From positions 2,874 through 50,114 of the forward strand of contig NZ_KE384063.1 of NCBI RefSeq assembly GCF_000423605.1: a DNA stretch of 47,241 nt, written 5' to 3'. A program made the translations under genes and the position numbers. The notes under the pieces are model-generated. The model had not been told where the DNA came from. It did no database searches and saw only the letters and a program-made list of their open reading frames with translations. Shown in pieces: positions 1 to 7,824 of this stretch (position 1 is the first letter of the stretch; every line of letters begins with the position of its first letter). Source of the stretch: Saccharospirillum impatiens DSM 12546 (GTDB lineage Bacteria > Pseudomonadota > Gammaproteobacteria > Pseudomonadales > Natronospirillaceae).

Positions 1-35
1 GCTCACAGCTCACAGCTCACAGCTCACAGCTCACA
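1..35. repeat. Heptamer tandem repeat (GCTCACA)x5
   Basis: Five perfect head-to-tail copies of GCTCACA fill the first 35 bases, followed by a partial sixth copy. On the minus strand every unit contains TGA in one frame, and the last copies supply the stop codon of the RDD gene, so gain or loss of units would hardly change that protein. The true length of the array is unknown because it reaches base 1. Confidence 0.9.
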
Positions 36-945
36 GCTCCGGCGCATTAAACCGATGCATCTGGCTGTCCCAGCTGCTGAAAATACCCAGATCAAATCCG
101 TAGGTCAGGTTGATCATCAGCGGTCCCTGTGTGCGAATGCGATCGTTGCCTTGCAGTAACTGACTGGCGATGGTTTGTGCCAGTGCCTCGTCGTCTACCC
201 GATTCTCGGTCAACATGATCTGTGCACTGGTAAAGCGGTTTTCGATGTCACCCCGCTCGGAGTCTACCCGGGCTATTTGCACATGGTTGACGAGGTCGAG
301 TTGCATCAGCTGGGCTGCACTTCGGTCCAGGTCGGGCTGGGGTTCGGCAATATTCGATTGTTGCACCGCCGCAGGTAGGGCCAGGGACAGCACCAGAACA
401 AACCCCACCATCACCGCGTGACCCAGCCATATTGGCTCTGGCCGCTGCGGGTCGCTTTCAAGATTCACGACGAAGGTCCGGCAAATCCAGTCGTGTGGGC
501 CCTGGCGGGTACCACGGTTGAACACCATCAGGTAAAAGATGGATACCAGGCCACCAAACAGCATCAGCGACACCGGATAAATCCAGAAACTGTGCAACAG
601 GGCATTCGGCAAGCCAGACCCCTGTATAAAAAAGGGCGCAATAAGAATCAGGCTGCGCAGCAAAGCGACATCCAGCTTGATGCTTTCGTTGCGCACGTTC
701 ACCACCCGAATGGCCAGCAGTCGTTTGCCAATGGTCTGGCCATCGTTCAGTTCGCTGTTCAGCAGGCCGAAATACAGCAGGGCTATGACAAAACCGATGG
801 CACGTGCCCAGACGGACAATTCAACAAAATAGGATTCAAACACCCAGCCCAGCACAAAACCGACCGAGACCAGTACGGCGGCATCAATGACCAGGGCGCC
901 GATTCGGCGGGACAGGCTACTCAGCCAGTTGGGGGACGCAAGCAT
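31..945 (-). CDS. RDD-family membrane protein
   Basis: A 304-residue protein with an RDD domain in its first 160 residues. It opens with LSSLSRRIGALVIDA, the usual arginine/aspartate start of the domain, and continues through several hydrophobic segments with the conserved GQTIGKRLLAIRVV loop. Another hydrophobic segment lies near residues 175-195, followed by a soluble tail of about 100 residues that probably lies outside the membrane. RDD proteins are poorly characterised; some act as sodium/proton antiporters, but nothing here proves transport. A longer frame runs back to 1170 but would overlap ligC, so I chose the ATG at 945. The gene lies downstream of ligC on the same strand with a hairpin between them, so it may be a separate unit. 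The stop codon lies in the terminal heptamer repeat. Confidence 0.75.
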   Translation of the reverse strand: MLASPNWLSSLSRRIGALVIDAAVLVSVGFVLGWVFESYFVELSVWARAIGFVIALLYFGLLNSELNDGQTIGKRLLAIRVVNVRNESIKLDVALLRSLILIAPFFIQGSGLPNALLHSFWIYPVSLMLFGGLVSIFYLMVFNRGTRQGPHDWICRTFVVNLESDPQRPEPIWLGHAVMVGFVLVLSLALPAAVQQSNIAEPQPDLDRSAAQLMQLDLVNHVQIARVDSERGDIENRFTSAQIMLTENRVDDEALAQTIASQLLQGNDRIRTQGPLMINLTYGFDLGIFSSWDSQMHRFNAPEL

Positions 946-1085
946 GTACGGACAACCTGAAACAGAAAACAGGGTCGTATCATACCTGATTTGAATGAAT
1001 ACGCAGACCGGACGATACATCGCTCCGGGGGTGATGCACGAAGGTGAATTCGGAGCCCCCTGACTGGCAGCTCCGGTAGCGACAG

Positions 1086-1103
1086 GGCCAGGCAGGCCTG
1101 GCC
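1086..1103 (-). terminator. Hairpin behind ligC
   Basis: A perfect 7-bp inverted repeat, GGCCAGG-CAGG-CCTGGCC, starts 10 bases past the ligC stop codon. There is no T-run after it on the minus strand, so it may be an attenuator or an mRNA 3'-end stabiliser instead of a complete intrinsic terminator. Confidence 0.45.
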
Positions 1104-1112
1104 AGAGGTGTG

Positions 1113-2063
1113 TTATTCGGCTTCCAACAACTGCTCGAGGGTATTCAGTGATTCCATCGCCGGCAGGCACTGAGCCACGCTGGCGTTGGGTTCCCGGCCT
1201 TCTTTAATGGCCGCGAAGAACTCACGGTCCTGCAGTTCAATGCCGTTGTTCGATACCGCGACACCGCTGAGGTCTACGGGGTTTTCATTGCCATCGACCA
1301 GGTCGTCATAGCGGGCAATGTAGGTCCCGTTGTCGCAGATGTAACGGAAAAAGGTGCCAAAGGGACCGTCGTTGTTGAACGACAGCGACAGGGTGCAAAT
1401 CGCGCCGCTGGGCACTTTCATGCCAATGCTCATGTCCATCGCGATGCCGAGGGTCGGGTGAATCGGGCCTTGCAGCGCTTGCAGTTTGCTGGCGCGCTCA
1501 CCGACCTGATACTGGAACAAGTCGACGGTATGGCAGGCGTGGTGCCACAGCAAATGGTCGGTCCAGCTGCGTTCCTGCCCCAGCGCATTCTTGTTGCTGC
1601 GGCGGAAGAAGTAGGTTTGTACGTCCATTTGCTGAACCTTGAGTTCACCTTTCTGGATCTTGTCGTGAATCCACTGGTGGCTCGGGTTGAAACGACGGGT
1701 ATGGCCAGCCATGGCGACCAGCCCGGTTTCTTTCTGAACCTTGACCAGTTCGCGCGCGTCGTCAATGTTGTCGGCCATCGGGATTTCGACCATGACGTGC
1801 TTGCCTGCCTTCAAACAGGCAATTGCCTGGCTGGCGTGAACCTGAGTCGGGGTTGCCAGAATAACCGCATCGAGTTCGGGCTGAGCCAGAGCTTCGTCGA
1901 GATCGGTAAAGGCGTGAGGGATGTTGTGCTTTTTAGCGAACTCCGCGTTCTTGTCAGCATCACGACCGACAACCGAGAGGACTTCAATACCGTCGATCTT
2001 GCTAACGGCATCAAGATGCTTCATGCCAAAGGCACCGGCGGCACCGGCGATACAAATCTTCAT
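1113..2063 (-). CDS. ligC: 4-carboxy-2-hydroxymuconate-6-semialdehyde dehydrogenase
   Basis: A 316-residue Gfo/Idh/MocA oxidoreductase. It converts the ring-cleavage product of protocatechuate (CHMS, as its cyclic hemiacetal) to 2-pyrone-4,6-dicarboxylate with NAD(P)+. The N-terminal Rossmann fold starts with GAAGAFG. The usual EKP motif of the family reads VEIPMAD, as I recall for Sphingobium LigC, and the stretches MAGHTRRFNPSHQW, MDVQTYFFRR, WTDHLLWHHACHTVDLF and LSLSFNNDGPFGTFFRYICD also match what I recall of LigC/PmdC. It is the last pathway gene of the lig operon, and its start overlaps the stop codon of the DUF1932 gene by 4 bases. The ring-cleavage dioxygenase that makes its substrate is not in this window. 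Confidence 0.93.
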   Translation of the reverse strand: MKICIAGAAGAFGMKHLDAVSKIDGIEVLSVVGRDADKNAEFAKKHNIPHAFTDLDEALAQPELDAVILATPTQVHASQAIACLKAGKHVMVEIPMADNIDDARELVKVQKETGLVAMAGHTRRFNPSHQWIHDKIQKGELKVQQMDVQTYFFRRSNKNALGQERSWTDHLLWHHACHTVDLFQYQVGERASKLQALQGPIHPTLGIAMDMSIGMKVPSGAICTLSLSFNNDGPFGTFFRYICDNGTYIARYDDLVDGNENPVDLSGVAVSNNGIELQDREFFAAIKEGREPNASVAQCLPAMESLNTLEQLLEAE

Positions 2064-2974
2064 GATTGAACCTCCTTCATGGGAGTGAGTTTAAAGGTCT
2101 TGATCATGGCATCGGTCGTGTCGGCATAGTTTGCCGGGTCTGCAACGATGCCCGAATGTCCCAGGCGGTTTTGCCAGCGTACGGTACTCGCCGACAACGG
2201 TTCTTCAAGGCCCAGGTGGTTCAGAAAATGGCACACCTCTTCCATTTCGGAGGCGCGTCGAATGCCATGCTGTGTCATGCGTTCGAGGTTGTAACCAGCG
2301 CGCTTTTCCCAGTCGAAACCGGGGTGCGAATGTTCCAGTGACGCCAGCACCTGTGTATCAACACCCGCCAGTCGACCCGCCAGAACGCACTCGGCGAAGA
2401 GCGCTTCCATACCTTTGACCATGATGCTGCGCACCATCTTGACCGATGAGGCTGTGCCTACCGGCCCTGGCTCGATGGTCGCGTTCATCGCCAGTGCGTC
2501 GAGCAGGGTTTTCGCCGCATCGACATGATCGCCACTGAGCAACAGAGGCGTCCGGTTTTTGCCGGGGTTGACCGGTGCCATCACCGCGACATCGACATAG
2601 CGGCCGCCAGCGGCGTCAATCACTCGGGATGAGGCCTGCTTGGTTTGAGGCGCACAGGAATTGCAGTCGAGAAACAACGCGCCTGCTTTTAATAGCGGCG
2701 AGGCCGCTTCGGCGACTGCAAAGGCCTGATCGGCAGTAACCACAGAGATAACCACATCAGCGTCACTGATCGCTGCTGCCAAACTGTCACAGTCGGGTAC
2801 CTGCATTTCGTGGCAACGCGCCTGCATGGCTTGTTGTGCATCAGAGCCCGGTGAGTCGGTCAGACGATCGTAACTGCTCACAGAACCGACTGGGCTGTGA
2901 TCCATACCGCGCCAAAAGGCTTCGGCGGCCTCGCCAAAGCCAATAAAGCAAAGCTTGAGGTCGGTAGTGTTCAT
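2060..2974 (-). CDS. NAD(P)-dependent dehydrogenase with DUF1932 domain
   Basis: A 304-residue protein with an N-terminal NAD(P)-binding domain of the 6-phosphogluconate/3-hydroxyisobutyrate dehydrogenase type (CFIGFGEAAEAF near residue 10, DCNSCAPQTK near residue 105, PGPVGTASSVKMVRS near residue 170). The C-terminal half matches DUF1932. The family Lys that acts in catalysis is present in SSVKMVRS. Its substrate is unknown. It sits between ligI and ligC and is coupled to ligC by a 4-base overlap, so it probably acts on an intermediate or side product of the protocatechuate/gallate pathway, such as an oxalomesaconate-type keto acid. That role is inferred from context only. Confidence 0.8.
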   Translation of the reverse strand: MNTTDLKLCFIGFGEAAEAFWRGMDHSPVGSVSSYDRLTDSPGSDAQQAMQARCHEMQVPDCDSLAAAISDADVVISVVTADQAFAVAEAASPLLKAGALFLDCNSCAPQTKQASSRVIDAAGGRYVDVAVMAPVNPGKNRTPLLLSGDHVDAAKTLLDALAMNATIEPGPVGTASSVKMVRSIMVKGMEALFAECVLAGRLAGVDTQVLASLEHSHPGFDWEKRAGYNLERMTQHGIRRASEMEEVCHFLNHLGLEEPLSASTVRWQNRLGHSGIVADPANYADTTDAMIKTFKLTPMKEVQS

Positions 2975-3023
2975 GCGCGTCTCCTGCTGCTTCAGTCGTT
3001 TGCTATCAACGTTCCCAGTACAG

Positions 3024-3902
3024 TTACCTTTCCCAGTACAAGCGCATTGGGTTGTCGATCAGCAGTTTTTGCTGCAATGCGTCGGTCGGTGCGATGTGAG
3101 GAATCACATCCACCAATTGGCCATCGTCCGGTACGTGCGACGACATGTTCGGGTGGGGCCAGTCGGTACCCCACAGCACACGGTCGGGAAAGGTCTCGAC
3201 CAGCTTGCGGGCAAACGGAATCACATCGGTGTACGGCGGTCCGTCGATGGTCAGACGTTCCGGGCAACTGACCTTGGTCCAGATGTTCGGGTTGTCGGCG
3301 AGCAGGTTCACGAAGGAGGCGAACTCGGCGCTGTCGACGCCCTTGCTGACATCCGGGCGGCCCATGTGGTCGACCACAATGGTGGTATCAAACTTGGCCA
3401 GCAACGGTTTCAGCCCTTCAAGGTCGGGTGCTTCAAAATAGACGACAATGTGCCAGCCAAAGGGTTTGATCTTCTCGGCGATTTCCAGAAAATCTTCCCA
3501 GGGCGTGGTGTCGACCAGGCGTTTAACAAAATTGAACCGCACGCCACGAACACCGGCATCGTCCATTTTTTTCAATTCTTCATGGGTCACTTCTTTGCCA
3601 ACAAAGGCAATACCACGAGCCTTGTCGCCAGCGGTAACCAGGGCGTCCACGAGAGCATCGTTATTCTTGCCGTGACAGGAAGCCTGAACGATCACATTGC
3701 GGCTAAAACCCAGGTGGTCGCGCAAGGCAAATAGCTGGTCTTTACCGGCATCGCAGGGCGTGTATTTGCGCTCGGGCGCATAGGGAAACTGATCGGCCGG
3801 GCCAAACACATGGCAGTGCGCGTCAACGGCACCGTCGGGCGCTTTGTAATCCGGCTTTTTTGGGTCTGAATGAAACGGCAAATAGCCTTCGCTCATGGTC
3901 AT
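3024..3902 (-). CDS. ligI: 2-pyrone-4,6-dicarboxylate lactonase
   Basis: A 292-residue amidohydrolase that hydrolyses 2-pyrone-4,6-dicarboxylate to 4-oxalomesaconate. Visible features are the metal-site motif GAVDAHCHVFGP near residue 25, LRDHLGFSRNVIVQASCHG, VRGVRFNFVKRLVD, VVDHMGRPDV and the terminal WGTDWPHPNM with its catalytic Asp. All match what I recall of Sphingobium LigI. The open frame extends to 4073, but an AGGAG box stands 8 bases before the ATG at 3902 and the upstream part does not look like this family, so 3902 is the start. A gap of about 210 bases separates it from ligU. Confidence 0.94.
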   Translation of the reverse strand: MTMSEGYLPFHSDPKKPDYKAPDGAVDAHCHVFGPADQFPYAPERKYTPCDAGKDQLFALRDHLGFSRNVIVQASCHGKNNDALVDALVTAGDKARGIAFVGKEVTHEELKKMDDAGVRGVRFNFVKRLVDTTPWEDFLEIAEKIKPFGWHIVVYFEAPDLEGLKPLLAKFDTTIVVDHMGRPDVSKGVDSAEFASFVNLLADNPNIWTKVSCPERLTIDGPPYTDVIPFARKLVETFPDRVLWGTDWPHPNMSSHVPDDGQLVDVIPHIAPTDALQQKLLIDNPMRLYWER

Positions 3903-3957
3903 GTTGTAATCTCCTGACTGCGCCTTCGGTATGCAGTCGTGGTTAACAGGGTGGCAT

Positions 3958-4008
3958 GGGGTCGGGTAGGACGCTGCCTTCCCAAACGGGGTCGGGCGGG
4001 GTGCCGCC
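3958..4008. repeat. Imperfect 21-bp direct repeat between ligU and ligI
   Basis: Two 21-base copies with a 30-base period (3958-3978 and 3988-4008) both start GGGGTCGGG and end GCC. They differ at 5 positions, all transitions. They lie in the 212-base gap between ligU and ligI. This could be a small duplication or chance similarity in GC-rich DNA. Confidence 0.35.
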
Positions 4009-4114
4009 CACTCAATACATCCCTGTAGCCTTGGTCGCAGCCGAGGCGTCGGACCGATCCATACTGCGAACACCCCCTTATTAGAAAGCCAGCGCCCGAC
4101 CCTTTGTCAGGTGG

Positions 4115-5158
4115 TTAAACGAAAACCCGGCCATCCATTAATTTTCTCGCGGTACGCAGTATCGCGGCACTTTCTATTTCACCTTTGGCGTCACGAGACA
4201 ACACGACCGTGGTTTCACCAATCGGGTGTTCAATCGCCATGGTATCACCGGACAACTTCGCCACTTCGTTTGCAACGCTGTGTTCAATAGCAGCGGCCGT
4301 AGCAACCGAGACCGCGCCGAGCACACCAATAGAGGCGTGGCAGCGGTGTGGAATAAACGTTCTTGTAGAAAGAACACCGCCTTTGGTGGGCGCGCTTACC
4401 AGCGTCATCTTGGGGACGGTTTTGTCCGTGACGTCGCCCAGGTTCATCAGGTAGCCGGCCTGCAGACGGATTTTTTCAAGACGCGCTTTCAGTGTGTCGT
4501 TGCTGTCCAGTTCTTCACGAGTCTCGTTGCCGGTGATGTCGAAATCACGGGCCCGCAAGATGACGCAAGGCATGCCGTTGTCGATGCAGGTAATGCGCGT
4601 GCCTTCTACTGTGTCGTAGGCATTGCCGGTGGGCAACAGAGCACCGCAACTGGAACCGGCGGTGTCCTTGAAGGTGATCAGTACGGGTGCAGACGTGCCG
4701 GGCACACCGTCGACGGTGGCGTCACCGGTGTAAACAACCTGTTTGCCGGGGGTCTGCACATTGGCGACGGCGACCTGGCCGGTGTTAACCATGAAGATGC
4801 GTACATCGGTATCGTCGCCCGTTGCATCAATCAGCCCGCGTTCGATGGCGAAGGGGCCAACGCCCGCGAGCATGTTGCCACAGTTCTGAGCATCGGATAC
4901 CAGGGCCTGGTCGACGTAGACCTGCAAGAACAGGTAGTCAACGTCGCAGTCTTCCCGATCGGATTTTCTGACCACGGCAACCTTGGAGGTCAGCGGATCG
5001 GCACCGCCCATGCCATCGATCTGGCGGGGGTCGGGTGAACCCATGACACCGAGTAGAAACGCATCGCGTTTGGCGGTGTCGGACGGCAGGTCGTCTGCCA
5101 GAAAGAAGCCGCCCTTGGATGTACCTCCGCGCATCCACATGCAAGCGACATCAGACAT
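4115..5158 (-). CDS. ligU: 4-oxalomesaconate tautomerase/isomerase (PrpF family)
   Basis: A 347-residue PrpF-fold isomerase that shifts the double bond or keto-enol form of 4-oxalomesaconate so that the hydratase can use it (LigU in Sphingobium, GalD in Pseudomonas, PmdU in Comamonas). It opens with [18 protein letters not shown], the family signature. Lys59 in [10 protein letters not shown] and Cys93 in AQNCGNML correspond to the Lys/Cys pair I recall for LigU, both shifted by the same seven residues. Its start overlaps the ligK stop by 8 bases, so the two are translationally coupled. The symbol could equally be galD; the ligC and ligI neighbours favour the protocatechuate route. Confidence 0.9.
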   Translation of the reverse strand: MSDVACMWMRGGTSKGGFFLADDLPSDTAKRDAFLLGVMGSPDPRQIDGMGGADPLTSKVAVVRKSDREDCDVDYLFLQVYVDQALVSDAQNCGNMLAGVGPFAIERGLIDATGDDTDVRIFMVNTGQVAVANVQTPGKQVVYTGDATVDGVPGTSAPVLITFKDTAGSSCGALLPTGNAYDTVEGTRITCIDNGMPCVILRARDFDITGNETREELDSNDTLKARLEKIRLQAGYLMNLGDVTDKTVPKMTLVSAPTKGGVLSTRTFIPHRCHASIGVLGAVSVATAAAIEHSVANEVAKLSGDTMAIEHPIGETTVVLSRDAKGEIESAAILRTARKLMDGRVFV

Positions 5159-5840
5159 ATTTCAGTCCCTTTTCAGCAAGGCGTTCGCGCATGCTGTAAA
5201 TGTCGAGGCCAAGTTCGCCGGCCGCCAGTCGCAGTCGTTTGGCTTCTTCATTGGCCATGCGCTCACGGGATTTTTTCAGCACTTCAGCCGCTTCTTCGCG
5301 TCGTACGACACAAACGCCGTCGTCATCGGCAACGATGATGTCACCCGGGTTAACCAACTCTCCCGCGCAGACCACCGGCACGTTAACCGAGCCCAGTGTT
5401 TCTTTAACCGTGCCCTGTGCAAACACGTTTTTTGACCAGACCGGGAAATTCATCTCGGTCAGATCTTTGGTGTCGCGTACGCCACCGTCGATGATCAGAC
5501 CAACACCACCGCGTGCCTGCATTGACGTGGCGAGCAAGTCGCCGAAGTAGCCGGCATTGGAGGGAGATGTCGGGGCCAGTACCAGAATGTCACCGGGTTT
5601 TACCTGTTCAATGGCCACATGCACCATCCAGTTATCGCAGGGTGGTGCTGATATGGTTACGGCTGAAGCCGCTACCTGTGCGCCCTTATAGATGGGCCGC
5701 ATGTAGTCGGCCAGCAAGCCCTTGCGACCCTGGGATTCGTGAACCGTTGCCACGCCGCATTCAGCCAGACCGTCGATGATGGCCTGATCGGCGCGTTCGA
5801 TGTTTTGTACCACCACGTTGGGGTGGGTCAGAGTAGACAT
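5151..5840 (-). CDS. ligK: 4-carboxy-4-hydroxy-2-oxoadipate aldolase / oxaloacetate decarboxylase
   Basis: A 229-residue RraA-like aldolase (LigK/GalC/PmdK) that cleaves 4-carboxy-4-hydroxy-2-oxoadipate to pyruvate and oxaloacetate and can also decarboxylate oxaloacetate. The divalent-metal and substrate site is visible as [15 protein letters not shown] followed by [12 protein letters not shown] with Arg122 and Asp123. The family stretch [11 protein letters not shown] is also present. It is the first enzyme gene after the TRAP genes, about 100 bases behind dctM. A GGAGGC box precedes the ATG at 5840. It gives the last step of the pathway, feeding the TCA cycle. Confidence 0.92.
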   Translation of the reverse strand: MSTLTHPNVVVQNIERADQAIIDGLAECGVATVHESQGRKGLLADYMRPIYKGAQVAASAVTISAPPCDNWMVHVAIEQVKPGDILVLAPTSPSNAGYFGDLLATSMQARGGVGLIIDGGVRDTKDLTEMNFPVWSKNVFAQGTVKETLGSVNVPVVCAGELVNPGDIIVADDDGVCVVRREEAAEVLKKSRERMANEEAKRLRLAAGELGLDIYSMRERLAEKGLKYV

Positions 5841-5905
5841 AGCAGCCTCCAGAGTTCATTGCATCGGGGGCTGATAGAGTGTGCCCCGGTGCCTGTGTTG
5901 TTTTG

Positions 5906-5928
5906 CAGGGGCTCGGTATCAGCCCCTG
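5906..5928 (-). promoter_or_regulatory. Intercistronic hairpin dctM/ligK
   Basis: A perfect 8-bp inverted repeat, CAGGGGCT-N7-AGCCCCTG, lies in the 99-base gap between the dctM stop and the ligK start. No T-run follows on the minus strand. It may partly end transcription or protect the 3' end of the transporter part of the message. Confidence 0.5.
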
Positions 5929-5939
5929 GGTAAAAAACG

Positions 5940-7226
5940 TTACAGCAAGCCCAGCGCCAGTACCGGGAACGCGATGATCAGCGCCAGGCGCACGATGTCG
6001 GACAGCACGAAGGGGATCACCCCTTTGAAAATGGACGTAATGCGTACGTCTTTGGCAACAGAATTGATGACAAAAACGTTCATGCCAATGGGCGGAGTAA
6101 TCAGACCCAGTTCTACGGTGATCACGGTCACGATGCCGAACCAGATCGGGTCGAAACCAGCGGCCATGGCCAGCGGATAAACAACCGGTACCGTCAGCAG
6201 CAACATGGCAATGCTGTCCATCACCATGCCCAGCACGATGTACAGCGCCAGAATGCACAGCAGGATCATAAAGGGTGACAGCTCCATCGCCGTTACCGTA
6301 TTGACCAGACTGTTAGAGACTTGCGACACCGACAGGAAGACGCTGAAGATTTCGGCGCCGATGACCATGAAGAAAATCATCGTGGAAACCACCAGTGTTT
6401 CACCCACGGCGTCAACAAAGTCTTTCCAGTTCATGCCCCGGTACAGTGCAATGATCAGGGCACCAAAAGCACCGACAGAAGCGGCTTCGGTGGGCGTAAA
6501 AATACCGCCGTAAATACCGCCAATGATTAAGGCGAAAATGCCGCCGAACGGAATCAGGCCTTTGAGTCCAGACAGCTTTTGGCGAAGCGTTGTCGCTTCA
6601 CCGGGCGTGGCCAGGTGTGGGAAGATTTTCACCGTGATCGCAATGGCCGCCATGTACAGCAACAGGCCCATAAAGCCGGGAATAATACCGGCAATAAACA
6701 TGTCACCAACCGACTGCTCAGTTAAAAGACCATACAACAGCAGCGCAATGGACGGTGGAATCATAATGCCCAGGGTACCGCCTGCGGCGAGGGTGCCGGT
6801 GGCCAGGGAATCGGCATAGCCGTTCTTTTTCATCTCCGGCAGCGCCACTTTCGACATGCTTGCAGCCGTGGCCAGCGATGAACCGGAAATGGCGGAGAAA
6901 ATACCGCAGGATGTCACTGCGGCGAGCGCCATGCCACCGCGCCAGGCACCAAAGAGTGTTTTAGCGCCGTGAAACAGTTCAGCCGACATGCGTGCCTTGG
7001 ACGCCAGTACCCCCATGAAGATGAACATCGGAATCGGGCTGAAGTCGTAGTTGGAAATAGTTTCGAAGGCACCGCTTTCCAGGATCGAGATAGCCGGGTC
7101 AAAGGCGACAATCCAGCCAAAGCCGACGAAGCCGGCAACTGCCATGCCCAGGGCAATGGGCATACGCAAAGCGATCATGCCAAGCATCCCGGCAATGCAA
7201 ACAAAACCGATCAGTTGGGAGCTCAT
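5940..7226 (-). CDS. TRAP transporter large permease (DctM type)
   Basis: A 428-residue inner-membrane protein with about 12 hydrophobic helices and the DctM family repeats, including ISGSSLATAASMSKVALPEM near residue 115, GTLGIMIPPSIALLLYG near residue 150 and LGLITPPIGMNVFV near residue 375. It is the sodium-driven transport subunit. The start overlaps the dctQ stop by 4 bases (ATGA). With dctP and dctQ it forms a complete tripartite carrier at the head of the lig operon, so the substrate is probably an aromatic carboxylate or a dicarboxylate/pyrone intermediate. The substrate is inferred from context. Confidence 0.92.
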   Translation of the reverse strand: MSSQLIGFVCIAGMLGMIALRMPIALGMAVAGFVGFGWIVAFDPAISILESGAFETISNYDFSPIPMFIFMGVLASKARMSAELFHGAKTLFGAWRGGMALAAVTSCGIFSAISGSSLATAASMSKVALPEMKKNGYADSLATGTLAAGGTLGIMIPPSIALLLYGLLTEQSVGDMFIAGIIPGFMGLLLYMAAIAITVKIFPHLATPGEATTLRQKLSGLKGLIPFGGIFALIIGGIYGGIFTPTEAASVGAFGALIIALYRGMNWKDFVDAVGETLVVSTMIFFMVIGAEIFSVFLSVSQVSNSLVNTVTAMELSPFMILLCILALYIVLGMVMDSIAMLLLTVPVVYPLAMAAGFDPIWFGIVTVITVELGLITPPIGMNVFVINSVAKDVRITSIFKGVIPFVLSDIVRLALIIAFPVLALGLL

Positions 7227-7750
7227 AGTGTTTCACCTGCTGTCAGAGGTTCGTCTTTGATAAAAATCTCCTCCCAGGCAATGGCAAAGCCGCGCAGCCC
7301 AAGCATAAACATGCCGACGGCGGCGATGTAATAGATAGTGGTCATGGGCAACGCAAGATCCTGAGTGGTCTCGCCCGATTGCAGTGCAGCGTGTGCAGAT
7401 TCAACCAGGCGAAAGGTCATCAGGAATCCAAAAATTCCGAATAGCAGGGTGTAGATACCAGAGAAAAATGCCTTGACCCGATTGGGCCAGCGATCGGTAA
7501 AAATATCGACCACAACCTGGCCCCGGGCCAGACAGTAGGGCATTGAATAGGCAAAGGTAATCATCATGCCGTGGCGGACCAGTTCAAAGCTGCCGTTGAA
7601 GGTAAGGTCGACAGCACCGCCGGTCAGGCCGAAGATGGTTCGGGTCAGAATTTCGATCAGCACGATCACCATGGTCAGGATCAGGGCCGTCCCACCGATG
7701 ATATTGAAGCCGAGTGAAAGCTTTCGTATCCAGTCAATCAGGTTACGCAC
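7223..7750 (-). CDS. TRAP transporter small permease (DctQ type)
   Basis: A 175-residue membrane protein with four predicted helices and the DctQ-like stretch VLIEILTRTIFG near the first third. The open frame extends to 7810, but a GGAG box stands 8 bases before a GTG at 7750 that gives the N-terminus MRNLIDWIRKL, typical of the family. The longer form would also run through the hairpin at 7778-7812. It bridges the binding protein and the large permease and is translationally coupled to dctM. Confidence 0.85.
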   Translation of the reverse strand: MRNLIDWIRKLSLGFNIIGGTALILTMVIVLIEILTRTIFGLTGGAVDLTFNGSFELVRHGMMITFAYSMPYCLARGQVVVDIFTDRWPNRVKAFFSGIYTLLFGIFGFLMTFRLVESAHAALQSGETTQDLALPMTTIYYIAAVGMFMLGLRGFAIAWEEIFIKDEPLTAGETL

Positions 7751-7777
7751 AGGGATCGCTCCAGGGAAACAGGAAGG

Positions 7778-7812
7778 CAGTGCCTTACACCCACTCCGGG
7801 CGTAAGGCACTG
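7778..7812 (-). promoter_or_regulatory. Intercistronic hairpin dctP/dctQ
   Basis: A perfect 11-bp stem, CAGTGCCTTAC pairing with GTAAGGCACTG, encloses a 13-base loop just past the dctP stop. No T-run follows. A hairpin here would protect the 3' end of the dctP message or reduce read-through, giving more binding protein than permease. Confidence 0.7.
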
Positions 7813-7824
7813 ATTGGAAGTCGG

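Noticed and set aside
418-960. 180-residue plus-strand frame opposite the RDD gene
   Set aside because: It is the antisense shadow of a recognisable membrane protein, has no ribosome box and a composition (many Gln, His, Arg) typical of shadow frames.
4226-5038. 270-residue plus-strand frame opposite ligU
   Set aside because: It lies fully inside ligU, which has clear family motifs; no independent signal supports it.
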